Source of the DNA: Arthrobacter sp. Y-9 | Lineage (GTDB): Bacteria > Actinomycetota > Actinomycetes > Actinomycetales > Micrococcaceae | Direction: 5' to 3' | NCBI RefSeq assembly: GCF_029690065.1 | Contig: NZ_CP121463.1 | Span: 1,426,001 to 1,490,000 of the forward strand | DNA length: 64,000 nt | The notes under the pieces: generated by a model | What the model was told of the DNA's origin: nothing | What the model saw: only the letters and a program-made list of their open reading frames with translations | The model's database searches: none | Position numbers and translations under genes: made by a program | Shown here: one piece after another, positions 24,475-32,847 of the stretch | Layout: each line of letters begins with the position of its first letter | How positions within the stretch are numbered: the first letter of the stretch is position 1

Positions 24475-24566
24475 AGGCGGCCCGCCGAAGGTGCGGAGCA
24501 GGTCCGCGAAGCGTGGGTGCGAAGGCGCGGGGCAGGCCGGGATCCGGAGGGGTGGGGGCGTGGCAT
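24471..24566 (-). CDS. Possible leaderless 31-codon leader ORF of moeA
   Basis: From ATG 24566 a 31-residue reading frame (rich in Arg, Pro and Ser) ends at a TGA whose bases overlap the GTG start of moeA (GTGA). On the minus strand TAGCAT ends 6 nt before this ATG, so the transcript would begin at the start codon. The composition does not look like a folded protein. If translated, it may serve to deliver ribosomes to moeA, which lacks a good ribosome-binding site. It may also be chance. Confidence 0.3.
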   Translation of the reverse strand: MPRPHPSGSRPAPRLRTHASRTCSAPSAGRL

Positions 24567-24572
24567 GCGACC

Positions 24573-24578
24573 ATGCTA
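24573..24578 (-). promoter_or_regulatory. -10 element upstream of the moeA operon
   Basis: The minus strand reads TAGCAT, then 6 nt, then ATG 24566. Same spacing as the other probable leaderless promoters. Confidence 0.4.
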
Positions 24579-24630
24579 GCGCGCGCCGGAAGGTGCTCCG
24601 CCGCCCCGGCGAGGGAGTCGCCAAGGAGTG

Positions 24631-24636
24631 TAGCCT
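24631..24636 (+). promoter_or_regulatory. -10 element, leaderless fdhD
   Basis: TAGCCT ends 7 nt before the GTG start of fdhD at 24644. The same hexamer, within GTAGCCT/GGTAGCCT, precedes the first formate-dehydrogenase-like gene at 27222. Confidence 0.5.
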
Positions 24637-24643
24637 TGGCACC

Positions 24644-25513
24644 GTGGGTCAGATCACGAGACGTCGTCCGCTGCTGAAAATCGTCCTGGGCGAGGAGCCC
24701 CGCCGGAGGATCGACACCCTGGCGGTGGAGGAACCGCTGGAGATCAGGGTCGCTTCGTCGCCCCTGGCGGTCACCATGCGCACCCCCGGTCACGACGTCG
24801 AACTCGCCACCGGCTTCCTCGTCTCCGAGGGCATCATCGCCGACGGTGGGGACGTCCGCACGGCCATCCACTGCGGCGGACCCGGGACGGGCGGTGAGGA
24901 GAACACGTACAACGTCCTGGACATCGCGCTGGCCCCTCACGTGGCCCCGCCCAGCCCGGACGCGGCGCGGAACTTCTACACCACCAGCTCCTGCGGGGTC
25001 TGCGGCAAAGCCAGCATCGAGGCGGTGGAGACGGTTTCCCGGCACGATGTCTCAGTGGACCCGGTCACGGTGGACGCCGCGCTGCTGGCCACCTTCCCGG
25101 ACCGGCTGCGGGAACGCCAGGCGGCGTTCGAGAAGACCGGCGGGCTTCACGCCGCCGCCCTGTTCGACGCCGCCACGGGCGAGCTGCTCGTGGTGCGGGA
25201 AGACGTGGGCCGCCACAACGCCGTGGACAAGGTGGTGGGCTGGGCCGCCCAGAACGGCCGCCTGCCGCTGACGGGCACGGTCCTCCAGGTCTCAGGGCGC
25301 GCCAGCTTCGAACTGGTCCAGAAGGCGGTCATGGCCGGCATTCCGGTGCTGGCCGCGGTGTCCGCACCGTCGTCGCTGGCCGCCGAGCTGGCCGACTCCC
25401 AGGGACTCACACTGGTGGGCTTCCTGCGGGGGAACTCCATGAACGTGTACGCCGGCGCGCAGCGGATCCGCACCGAGTCGGTGGAACCTGCCGCTGTGCC
25501 CGCTGGATCCTGA
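24644..25513 (+). CDS. fdhD: Formate dehydrogenase sulfurtransferase FdhD
   Basis: A 289-residue protein with the family hallmarks [13 protein letters not shown], the redox-active CGVC pair (Cys117 and Cys120, in [14 protein letters not shown]), [23 protein letters not shown] and [11 protein letters not shown]. FdhD passes sulfur from a cysteine desulfurase to the molybdenum cofactor, which formate dehydrogenases need for activity. The GTG start lacks a nearby ribosome-binding site and sits 7 nt after a -10 hexamer, so the mRNA is probably leaderless. It is divergent from moeA and upstream of the OFA transporter and two formate-dehydrogenase-like genes. Confidence 0.93.
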   Translation: MGQITRRRPLLKIVLGEEPRRRIDTLAVEEPLEIRVASSPLAVTMRTPGHDVELATGFLVSEGIIADGGDVRTAIHCGGPGTGGEENTYNVLDIALAPHVAPPSPDAARNFYTTSSCGVCGKASIEAVETVSRHDVSVDPVTVDAALLATFPDRLRERQAAFEKTGGLHAAALFDAATGELLVVREDVGRHNAVDKVVGWAAQNGRLPLTGTVLQVSGRASFELVQKAVMAGIPVLAAVSAPSSLAAELADSQGLTLVGFLRGNSMNVYAGAQRIRTESVEPAAVPAGS

Positions 25514-25535
25514 ACGGTCCCGCCGAACACCTGCA

Positions 25536-25564
25536 TTGACAATCGCTGACATCTGAATTGTTAT
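25536..25564 (+). promoter_or_regulatory. Near-consensus promoter of the OFA transporter gene
   Basis: TTGACA at 25536-25541 and TGTTAT at 25559-25564 are separated by exactly 17 bp, a near-perfect housekeeping-sigma promoter and rare for so GC-rich a window. It would give a 5' leader of about 65 nt. The leader starts with GTCAG-AGAAA-CTGAC (25569-25583), a 5-bp inverted repeat at the expected transcription start that could be an operator. Confidence 0.6.
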
Positions 25565-25634
25565 TTTCGTCAGAGAAACTGACCGCTGACGGAACGTATC
25601 CCCGGGCCGGACGTTCCGGGTGGCAGGAGTTCAG

Positions 25635-27140
25635 ATGAGCGTGCTCGACCGTGAAGCCACGATCGCACCCCCCACTTTCAACCGCTGGCTGATGCCGGCC
25701 GCCGCCCTGGCGATCCACCTGTGCATCGGCCAGGTCTATGCGCTGAGCGTCTTCAAGACCCCGTTCATGCAGCGCTTCGGCGCCGGGGACCTCGCGGTCG
25801 GGTGGGTGTTCTCCCTCGCGATCGTCGTGCTGGGTCTCTCGGCCGCGGTGGGCGGGACGTGGGTGGAGAAGGCCGGACCGCGCAAGGCCATGGTGGTGGC
25901 GGGGACGTTCTGGGTGTCCGGATTCTGTGTGGCCAGCCTCGGCATCGCGACCGGCCAGCTCTGGCTCCTGTACCTCGGGTACGGCGTCATCGGCGGCATC
26001 GGACTGGGGCTCGGGTACATCTCGCCGGTGTCCACCCTCATGAAGTGGTTCCCGGACCGCCCCGGACTGGCGACCGGCCTGGCCATCATGGGCTTCGGCG
26101 GCGGAGCGCTGATCGCCAGCCCCGTCTCGGCCGCGCTCCTGAGCGCCTACGGCGGCGGGTCGGCCCCTGCGAACCTCGTCCAGGGTCTCGCGCCGACGTT
26201 CCTGACGCTGGCCGCGGTCTACGCCGTGGTCATCGCGATGGGCGCGTTCGTCATCAGGCTGCCGCACCCCGGCTGGACGCCCGGCGGCAGCGCCGGTGGT
26301 CCGCGCCGGGCCGTGGCCGCGGCTCCGGCCGGTGTCTCCGCCGCGAACGCCGTGAAAACTCCGCAGTTCTGGCTGCTGTGGACCGTGCTGTTCTGCAATG
26401 TGACCGCCGGGATCGGCATCTTGGAGAACGCCTCGCCTATGATCCGGGACTATTTCTCCCAGATCGACGTGGCCTCGGCCGCCGGCTTCGTCGGTCTCCT
26501 GTCCCTGGCGAACATGGCGGGCCGGTTCGTCTGGTCCAGCGTCTCGGACTACCTCGGGCGCAAACGGATGTACATGGCGTATCTCGGCATCGGACTGCTC
26601 ATGTACGCGGTGATCGCGGCCTTCGGCGGCGGCAGTCTCGTCATCTTCGTCCTGGCGACCCTCGTGATCCTGTCCTTCTACGGCGGCGGCTTCGCGACCG
26701 CGCCGGCTTATCTGCGGGATCTGTTCGGCGTCTATCAGGTGGGCGCCATCCACGGCCGCCTGCTCACGGCGTGGTCCGCGGCGGGCGTCGCCGGTCCGGT
26801 GATCGTCAACGCGGTCGTGGAGCACCGCACGGCCGAAGGCGCCCGGGGCCCGGAGGTCTACACGACGTCGCTGCTCATCATGGTGGGAGTCCTGGCCGTC
26901 GGATTCGTCGCGAACCTCCTCATCAAGCCGGTCGCCGCCCGGTATGCGGTGAAGGCCTCCGCAGCGTCCGCGCAGGAGCCTGCGGCGCACGGCGCGACGA
27001 CGGCGGCGGGCACCCTGACCGAGGCGCCGTCCAGCGTCGTGCACACGGTCGTCGCCACCGTGCTGAGCGGCGTCGTGATCCTCGCGCTCGGCTACGGGCT
27101 GACGCAGGTGACACTGAAGGCGCTCGCGCTGTTCTCCTGA
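25635..27140 (+). CDS. OFA-family MFS transporter (oxalate/formate antiporter type)
   Basis: A 501-residue MFS protein of the oxalate/formate antiporter family with about 12 helices. Family hallmarks are AIHLCIGQVYALSVFKTPF in helix 1, WVEKAGPRKAM in the 2-3 loop, GLGLGYISPVSTLMKWFPDRPG in helices 4-5 and SDYLGRKRMY in the 8-9 loop. A long hydrophilic insert with an extra C-terminal helix (about 475-500) follows helix 12. The ATG at 25635 has AGGAG 6 nt upstream. Its position between fdhD and two formate-dehydrogenase-like genes suggests import or exchange of formate, oxalate or a related monocarboxylate. Confidence 0.85.
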   Translation: MSVLDREATIAPPTFNRWLMPAAALAIHLCIGQVYALSVFKTPFMQRFGAGDLAVGWVFSLAIVVLGLSAAVGGTWVEKAGPRKAMVVAGTFWVSGFCVASLGIATGQLWLLYLGYGVIGGIGLGLGYISPVSTLMKWFPDRPGLATGLAIMGFGGGALIASPVSAALLSAYGGGSAPANLVQGLAPTFLTLAAVYAVVIAMGAFVIRLPHPGWTPGGSAGGPRRAVAAAPAGVSAANAVKTPQFWLLWTVLFCNVTAGIGILENASPMIRDYFSQIDVASAAGFVGLLSLANMAGRFVWSSVSDYLGRKRMYMAYLGIGLLMYAVIAAFGGGSLVIFVLATLVILSFYGGGFATAPAYLRDLFGVYQVGAIHGRLLTAWSAAGVAGPVIVNAVVEHRTAEGARGPEVYTTSLLIMVGVLAVGFVANLLIKPVAARYAVKASAASAQEPAAHGATTAAGTLTEAPSSVVHTVVATVLSGVVILALGYGLTQVTLKALALFS

Positions 27141-27209
27141 GCAGGTCGCTGCGACGGCCGTCATCGAGAACATGACGCGTCCCTCATGGAACCGGTCCGC
27201 CCGGAGGGG

Positions 27210-27215
27210 TAGCCT
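27210..27215 (+). promoter_or_regulatory. -10 element, leaderless first FdhF-like gene
   Basis: TAGCCT ends 6 nt before ATG 27222; identical hexamer to that before fdhD. No ribosome-binding site is placed correctly, supporting a leaderless message. Confidence 0.5.
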
Positions 27216-27221
27216 CGGAGC

Positions 27222-29651
27222 ATGCCGGACAGATTCAACGACGTGAAGTCCCTGGCGAGCGCCCTTCTCCCGGGCGCCGCCGCACGACACGAGGCGAAGG
27301 ACATCGACGAAGCGTCACTCGTCGTCGAGCCGCGGGAGCGCTCCGCCGTCGGCGTTCCCGCCATCACGCACGCCATGGAGCACAGCCTTCAGCAGATGGG
27401 CCCCGTGCGCACGGTACAGACGCTCCTGGGGATCAACCAGCCCGAGGGCTTCGACTGCATGAGCTGTGCGTGGGCGGACCCGGCGCCGGGGGAGCGCAGC
27501 CACTTCGAGTTCTGCGAGAACGGCGCCAAGGCGGTCGCCGCCGAGGCCACGCGCAAGCGGGTGCGTCCCGAGATCTTCCGGCAGCACACCGTCGCGGAGC
27601 TGGCCCGGCACGACGACCACTGGCTCAGTGGCCAGGGCCGCCTGACGCAGCCGCTGTTCAAGGACCTCGACTCCGACCACTATGCGCCGATCGGCTGGGA
27701 TGAGGCCTTCTCGATCATCGCCGAGCAGCTCGCGGCACTGGACAGCCCGGATCAGGCCACGTTCTACACGTCCGGCCGCACGAGCAATGAGGCCGCCTTC
27801 CTCTACCAGCTCTTCGTCCGGGGCTTCGGCACCAACAACCTGCCCGACTGTTCCAACATGTGCCACGAATCCTCCGGCACGGCACTCACCGAGACGATCG
27901 GCATCGGCAAGGGCTCCGTCGCGCTGGAAGAGCTCGAGCGGGCCTCGCTCGTGTTCGTGGTGGGCCAGAACCCCGGCACCAATCACCCCCGCATGCTCAC
28001 CGCCCTCGAAAAGGTGAAGCGGGCCGGCGGCACCATCGTGGCCGTCAACCCGCTGCCGGAAGCGGGTCTCATCCGGTACCGCAATCCCCAGAAGGTGCGG
28101 GGCGTGCTCGGCTCGGGCACCGCGCTCGCGGATCATCACCTGCAGATCCGTCTCGGCGGGGACCAGGCCCTGTTCCGCGGCTTCGGCAAGGTCCTCCTCG
28201 AGGCGGAACGCGCCGGGGAGCGTTCGCCGGGACTGAGCACCGTCTTCGACCACGACTTCATCGCCGCCCACACCACGGGATTCGACGACTGGCTCGCACT
28301 GGTTGAGGGCACGCCGTGGGCCGACATCGAGGAGGCGACCGGGATCCCCGAGGAACGGATCCGGGAGATCGGCAGGCTACTGCTGTCCTCGGACCGCACC
28401 GTCGTCTCCTGGGCCATGGGCCTCACCCAGCACCGGCACTCGGTGCAGACCATCCAGGAGGTGGTCAACGTCATCCTGGCCCAGGGCAACATCGGTCGCC
28501 CGGGCGCCGGCCTGCTTCCGGTCCGCGGCCACTCCAACGTCCAGGGTGACCGCACCATGGGCATCTTCGAACGCATGCCGGAGTGGTTCCACGACTCCCT
28601 GGACACGCGGTTCGCGTTCCAGAGTCCCCGCCGTCACGGCCACGACGTGGTCGACTCCATCCGCGGCATGCGGGACGGTCGCATCCGGGTCTTCGTCGGC
28701 ATGGGCGGGAACTTCGTCAAGGCGGCGCCGGACAGCGCCGTCACCGAAGCCGCGCTCGCGGCCTGTGACCTCACGGTGCAGGTGTCGACCAAGCTCAACC
28801 ACTCCCACTTCCTCACGGGCAAGCGAGCTCTGATCCTCCCGACGCTCGGCCGGACCGACCGCGATCTGCAAGCGAGCGGCCCGCAGAGGGTGACCGTGGA
28901 GGACTCCATGAGCATGGTGCACGCCTCTCAGGGCCGCCTCGAGCCGCCGTCGCCGGAGCTGCTGTCCGAGGTGGCGATCGTCTCGCGGCTCGCGCTCGCG
29001 GTGCTGTGCGACGCCGACGGGCGGCCGAAGCCCGGCACGCCGCAGATCGACTGGCGCGCCGCGGCGGATGACTACCGGCTGATCCGCGAGCACATCCAGG
29101 CGGTCATCCCCGGATTCGGGGGTTTCGAGGAGCGCATCGACGTCCCCGGCGGTTTCAAGCTGCCGCACGGCCCGCAGGACTCGCGGACGTTCACCACCAC
29201 GGATGCCAAGGCCCATTTCACGGCCTCGGAGCTCGACTGGATCCCGGTCCCGGAGGGCTGTCTCATCCTGCAGACCCTCCGTTCGCATGACCAGTACAAC
29301 ACCACGGTCTACAGCCAGGACGACCGCTACCGGGGCATCCACGGCGGACGCCGCGTGGTCTTCCTCAACGAGTCCGACTGCCGCGAGCTCGGGGTGACGG
29401 ACGGCCAGTTCGTGGACCTGGTCTCCGTGTGGGACGACGGTGTGGAACGGCGGGCGCCCCGCTTCCGCGTGGTCGAATACGACACGGTCAAAGGTTCCGC
29501 CGCGGCGTATTACCCGGAGACCAACGTGCTCGTGCCGCTCGACTCCCAGGCGATCGGTTCCGGAACGCCGGCGTCGAAATCGGTGGTGATCAGGCTGGAG
29601 CTCAGCCCGGTGCAGAAACCGCTGGAACCGCTGGTCGAGAGCGGTTTCTGA
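27222..29651 (+). CDS. FdhF/YdeP-family molybdopterin oxidoreductase, copy 1
   Basis: This 809-residue protein belongs to the formate-dehydrogenase-alpha-like group typified by YdeP. Residues 79-98 hold Cys79, Cys82 and Cys98 (FDCMSCAW, FCENG) in place of the classical four-Cys iron-sulfur motif. NNLPDCSNMCHESSG (205-219) aligns with the selenocysteine loop of E. coli FdhF and places Cys214 followed by His at the molybdenum site. The molybdopterin-binding parts include NIGRPGAGLLPVRGHSNVQG, FVGMGGNF and LRSHDQYNTT-YSQDDRYRG. It lacks partner subunits, so the electron acceptor is unknown. Substrate may be formate, but YdeP itself is linked to acid resistance. A similar gene follows. Confidence 0.87.
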   Translation: MPDRFNDVKSLASALLPGAAARHEAKDIDEASLVVEPRERSAVGVPAITHAMEHSLQQMGPVRTVQTLLGINQPEGFDCMSCAWADPAPGERSHFEFCENGAKAVAAEATRKRVRPEIFRQHTVAELARHDDHWLSGQGRLTQPLFKDLDSDHYAPIGWDEAFSIIAEQLAALDSPDQATFYTSGRTSNEAAFLYQLFVRGFGTNNLPDCSNMCHESSGTALTETIGIGKGSVALEELERASLVFVVGQNPGTNHPRMLTALEKVKRAGGTIVAVNPLPEAGLIRYRNPQKVRGVLGSGTALADHHLQIRLGGDQALFRGFGKVLLEAERAGERSPGLSTVFDHDFIAAHTTGFDDWLALVEGTPWADIEEATGIPEERIREIGRLLLSSDRTVVSWAMGLTQHRHSVQTIQEVVNVILAQGNIGRPGAGLLPVRGHSNVQGDRTMGIFERMPEWFHDSLDTRFAFQSPRRHGHDVVDSIRGMRDGRIRVFVGMGGNFVKAAPDSAVTEAALAACDLTVQVSTKLNHSHFLTGKRALILPTLGRTDRDLQASGPQRVTVEDSMSMVHASQGRLEPPSPELLSEVAIVSRLALAVLCDADGRPKPGTPQIDWRAAADDYRLIREHIQAVIPGFGGFEERIDVPGGFKLPHGPQDSRTFTTTDAKAHFTASELDWIPVPEGCLILQTLRSHDQYNTTVYSQDDRYRGIHGGRRVVFLNESDCRELGVTDGQFVDLVSVWDDGVERRAPRFRVVEYDTVKGSAAAYYPETNVLVPLDSQAIGSGTPASKSVVIRLELSPVQKPLEPLVESGF

Positions 29652-29666
29652 ACGGCGCGGCCACAT

Positions 29667-29683
29667 GACACGGGCCCCGTGTC
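29667..29683 (+). terminator. Small hairpin between the two FdhF-like genes
   Basis: GACACGG-GCC-CCGTGTC forms a 7-bp stem with a 3-nt loop 15 nt after the stop of copy 1, followed by GGCCTTT. It may partly terminate or stabilise the first mRNA. Confidence 0.35.
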
Positions 29684-29787
29684 GGCCTTTGCCGGTGAAG
29701 GCGGTCCGCCACCGTGCCGGACGTTGAAACGGGCTGTGCCAGGTGAGAAGGTGAGGTGACCGGATCACGGGATTGAAGGAGCCTGCA

Positions 29788-32139
29788 GTGGGAAGTCTTG
29801 ATGAATCGACGGCGGGACGCGCCTCGTCCGATGGCCTGATGCCGGAGGAGCCGCGGCAGGGTGGTTACGGCCCCGTCGCCAAGGGCGAACCCTCCCAGCA
29901 TCCGTACCATCACCCGGCCGCGGCCTGGGGTGCGGCGACGTCGGTCATGAAGGTCCTCATCCGCGAGAAGGAGCTGCTGGCCGGCTCCAAAGCCATGTTC
30001 AGCATGAACCACCCGATCAAGGGCTTCGACTGCCCCGGGTGCGCCTGGCCTGACGACAACAAGGGCCTCAAGCTGGACATCTGCGAGAACGGCATCAAGC
30101 ACGTGACGTGGGAGATGACCCACAAGCGGGTGGGCCGCGAATTCTTCGCCGCGCACACGGTGTCCGAGCTCGCCGACTGGACCGACTTCGATCTGGAGAA
30201 CCAGGGCCGTCTCACGGAACCCATGGTCTACGACCCGGAGACGGATCACTACGTGCCGATCACCTGGCAGGAAGCCTTCGCCCTGGTGGGCGACGAACTG
30301 CGCGGCCTGGACAGCCCGGACGAGGCCACCTATTACACCTCGGGCCGCCTCAGCAATGAGGCCACCTTCCTGTACCAGCTGATGGCGCGCGAACTCGGCA
30401 CCAACAACCTGCCGGACTGCTCCAACATGTGCCACGAGGCTTCCGGCCGGGCGCTCAAGGCCTCGATCGGGACGGGCAAGGGGACGGCGGACCTGGAGGA
30501 CTGGGAGACGTGTGACGCGCTCTTCATCCTCGGCGTCAACGCCGCCTCCAACGCTCCGCGCATGCTGACCGCCCTCTCCGAGGCCGTCAAGCGCGGCGCC
30601 GAGGTCGTGCACATCAACCCGCTCATCGAGGCGGGCGCCACCCGGACGATCGTGCCCCACGACATCGTGGACATGGCCACGTTCAAGACGCGCCCCACGA
30701 GCACCCTGAACCTCCAGGTGCGTCCGGGCGGCGACCTGGCCCTGATCCGCGCGATGGCGAAGGCCACCCTCGAGGCCGCGGAGCAGGATCCGTCGGTCCT
30801 GGACGCCGGATTCCTCGAGAGCCTCACCGAGGGCTTCGACGAGTACCGTGAGCTGCTCGCGCGGACCAGCTGGGCCGAGCTCGCCCTGCAGGCCGGCCTC
30901 AGCGAAGCCGATCTGCGCAAGGCCGCGGACATCTACCTCACGTCCGAGCGGAGCATCATCAGCTGGTGCCTCGGCGTGACCCAGCACGAGCATGGCGTGG
31001 ACACGGCCCGCGAGATCGTGAATCTGCTGCTGCTCAAGGGCAACATCGGCCGCGAGGGCACCGGCCCGTCGCCGGTCCGCGGGCACAGCAATGTGCAGGG
31101 CAACAGGACCTGCGGCATCGACCACCGCCCGTCGGACGAGTTCCTCGACCGGCTCGCGGAGGTCTGCGGCATCACCCCTCCGCGCCACCACGGCCTGGAC
31201 ACGGTGCGCACCATCCAGGGGATGCTGGACGGCACCGTCAAGGTGTTCGTGGGCATGGGCGGCAACTTCGTGCTGGCCGCCCCGGACACCGCCCGCACGG
31301 CGGAAGGTCTGCGTCAGTGTGAGCTGACGGTCCAGGTCAGCACCAAGCTCAACCGCAGCCACCTGGTGCACGGCCGAAAGGCCCTCATCCTGCCGTGCCT
31401 GGGCCGGACCGAACGCGACCAGCAGGCGACCGGCCTTCAGGGGGTCACCGTGGAGGACGCCATGAGCATGGTGCACCTCTCCATCGGCCGCAAGCAGCCG
31501 GCGTCGACCCACCTGCTGTCCGAGCCGGCGATCATCGCCGGGATGGCCCGGGCCGCCCTGCCGGATAGCGCCACGCCCTGGGAGTGGTACGTGGAGGACT
31601 ACGACCGCATCCGCGATGTCATGGCCAAGGCCCTGCCCGGCTTCGAAGGCTTCAACGAGCTGATCCAGCAGCCGCTCGGCTTCCGCATTCCGCAGCCCGC
31701 CCGGGAACGCGTCTTCCTGACGCCGTCGGGCCGCGCCGAATTCTCCTTGGCGCCCCTGCCGGATGTGATTCCGGAAGCGGAGGACATGCTGGTCCTGCAG
31801 ACCATGCGGTCCCACGACCAGTGGAACACCACGATCTACTCGAACGATGACCGCTACCGTGGCGTCAAGAACCTGCGGGAACTCGTGTTCCTGAACGAGG
31901 AGGACATGCGGGCGCGCGGCATCGAAGAGGGATCCCTGGTGGACATCGTCGCCACATCGAAGGACGGGTCCGAGCGTTCCGTGCGCCAGTACCGCGCGCT
32001 GCGCTACGACCTGCCGCGCGGCAGCGCCGCCGGGTACATGCCGGAGATGAACGTCCTGATCGGTCTGGCCGACTACAGCACGCAGAGCGACCAGCCCCTG
32101 ATGAAGAACGTCAAGGTGCGCGTCGCGCCGTCGGCCTGA
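29788..32139 (+). CDS. FdhF/YdeP-family molybdopterin oxidoreductase, copy 2
   Basis: A 783-residue paralogue of the preceding gene. It has the canonical family motif GFDCPGCAWPD (Cys82, Cys85) with Cys99 (ICENG), and TNNLPDCSNMCHEASG, which places Cys215 at the molybdenum site. Conserved later segments are LLLKGNIGREGTGPSPVRGHS, FVGMGGNF, QTMRSHDQWNTT and SNDDRYRG. The GTG at 29788 is chosen because AAGGAG lies 6 nt before it; an in-frame TTG at 29773 is less likely. It has its own ribosome-binding site and a 136-bp gap, unlike copy 1. Copy 1 deviates from the family motif (CMSCAWAD), so the two may differ in substrate or partner. Confidence 0.87.
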   Translation: MGSLDESTAGRASSDGLMPEEPRQGGYGPVAKGEPSQHPYHHPAAAWGAATSVMKVLIREKELLAGSKAMFSMNHPIKGFDCPGCAWPDDNKGLKLDICENGIKHVTWEMTHKRVGREFFAAHTVSELADWTDFDLENQGRLTEPMVYDPETDHYVPITWQEAFALVGDELRGLDSPDEATYYTSGRLSNEATFLYQLMARELGTNNLPDCSNMCHEASGRALKASIGTGKGTADLEDWETCDALFILGVNAASNAPRMLTALSEAVKRGAEVVHINPLIEAGATRTIVPHDIVDMATFKTRPTSTLNLQVRPGGDLALIRAMAKATLEAAEQDPSVLDAGFLESLTEGFDEYRELLARTSWAELALQAGLSEADLRKAADIYLTSERSIISWCLGVTQHEHGVDTAREIVNLLLLKGNIGREGTGPSPVRGHSNVQGNRTCGIDHRPSDEFLDRLAEVCGITPPRHHGLDTVRTIQGMLDGTVKVFVGMGGNFVLAAPDTARTAEGLRQCELTVQVSTKLNRSHLVHGRKALILPCLGRTERDQQATGLQGVTVEDAMSMVHLSIGRKQPASTHLLSEPAIIAGMARAALPDSATPWEWYVEDYDRIRDVMAKALPGFEGFNELIQQPLGFRIPQPARERVFLTPSGRAEFSLAPLPDVIPEAEDMLVLQTMRSHDQWNTTIYSNDDRYRGVKNLRELVFLNEEDMRARGIEEGSLVDIVATSKDGSERSVRQYRALRYDLPRGSAAGYMPEMNVLIGLADYSTQSDQPLMKNVKVRVAPSA

Positions 32140-32172
32140 CGGAAGCGCTGCGGCTGGTCCACAGCCGAAACC

Positions 32173-32211
32173 ACGGTGCCGGCGTCCTCTCCTGGAGGGC
32201 GCCGGCACCGT
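32173..32211. terminator. Bidirectional terminator hairpin
   Basis: ACGGTGCCGGCG (32173-32184) pairs perfectly with CGCCGGCACCGT (32200-32211) around a 15-nt loop, between the convergent second FdhF-like gene and the acyltransferase gene. Confidence 0.7.
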
Positions 32212-32229
32212 CGTGTCCAGGGTGTGCCG

Positions 32230-32847
32230 TCAGGAAGCCGAGTCCCCGACGGTGGGAAGCCGCTCGAACACCTCACGGCGGAGGAAGAACAGCTGCGCCT
32301 GCTTGTCCGGCAGCTGGATGACGGGGCCGGGTTCGAAGCCGCTCCCGGTCAGCCGCGCGAGCGCCTTGTCATTGCGGACATCGGGTTCGACGACGATCCG
32401 GCGCGCGCCCGTCGTCGCGAACAAGTGCCCGATGAAGTGCAGGACCAGCCACGGGGTGAGTCCCGGCCGTGGCTCCCGGGCCGGCGCCATGAACAAGTGG
32501 ATCCCGAGGTCGCCCTCCTGCGGCTCGTAGGCCTCGCCGACCGGGTCGTGGAAGGGGTCGTAGCTCTGGAACAGCGCCACCGGTTCCTCGTCGAGGGTGA
32601 GGAGGAAGGCGTGGTGGGTCGGCAGTGAGTCCAGGAAGCGGTACACCTCCACCACCTCGTCCCGCGTGTACTCCGTCATGCCCCAGAACCGGGCGCGTTC
32701 CTGGGTGACCCACGAGTGGATGAGATCGCCGTCCTCCTCGGGCCGGACCGGCAGGATGCGGACTCGGCCGGGTGACCTGCCACCACCGACGGAGGCGGCA
32801 GTCTGCGCCGGCGGTTCGGGCGTCTGCTGGGTCGTGGTCTCGGGCAT
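32230..32847 (-). CDS. Siderophore-type GNAT acyltransferase (AlcB/MbtK/IucB-like)
   Basis: A 205-residue GNAT of the Acetyltransf_8 group used in hydroxamate siderophore synthesis. Characteristic segments are RARFWGMTEYTRDEV, ALFQSYDPFHDPVGEAY, GDLGIHLFMAP and the closing ARRIVVEPDVRNDKALARL. Relatives acylate hydroxylysine or hydroxylated diamines. Its start overlaps the stop of the upstream acylase gene (TGATG), so the two are translationally coupled and share the iron-box promoter. No siderophore synthetase is present in the window. Confidence 0.82.
   Translation of the reverse strand: MPETTTQQTPEPPAQTAASVGGGRSPGRVRILPVRPEEDGDLIHSWVTQERARFWGMTEYTRDEVVEVYRFLDSLPTHHAFLLTLDEEPVALFQSYDPFHDPVGEAYEPQEGDLGIHLFMAPAREPRPGLTPWLVLHFIGHLFATTGARRIVVEPDVRNDKALARLTGSGFEPGPVIQLPDKQAQLFFLRREVFERLPTVGDSAS

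Noticed and set aside
29602-32208. An 868-codon frame antisense to the second FdhF-like gene
   Set aside because: Same reason: mirror of a conserved gene, no start site with a ribosome-binding sequence, no domain.
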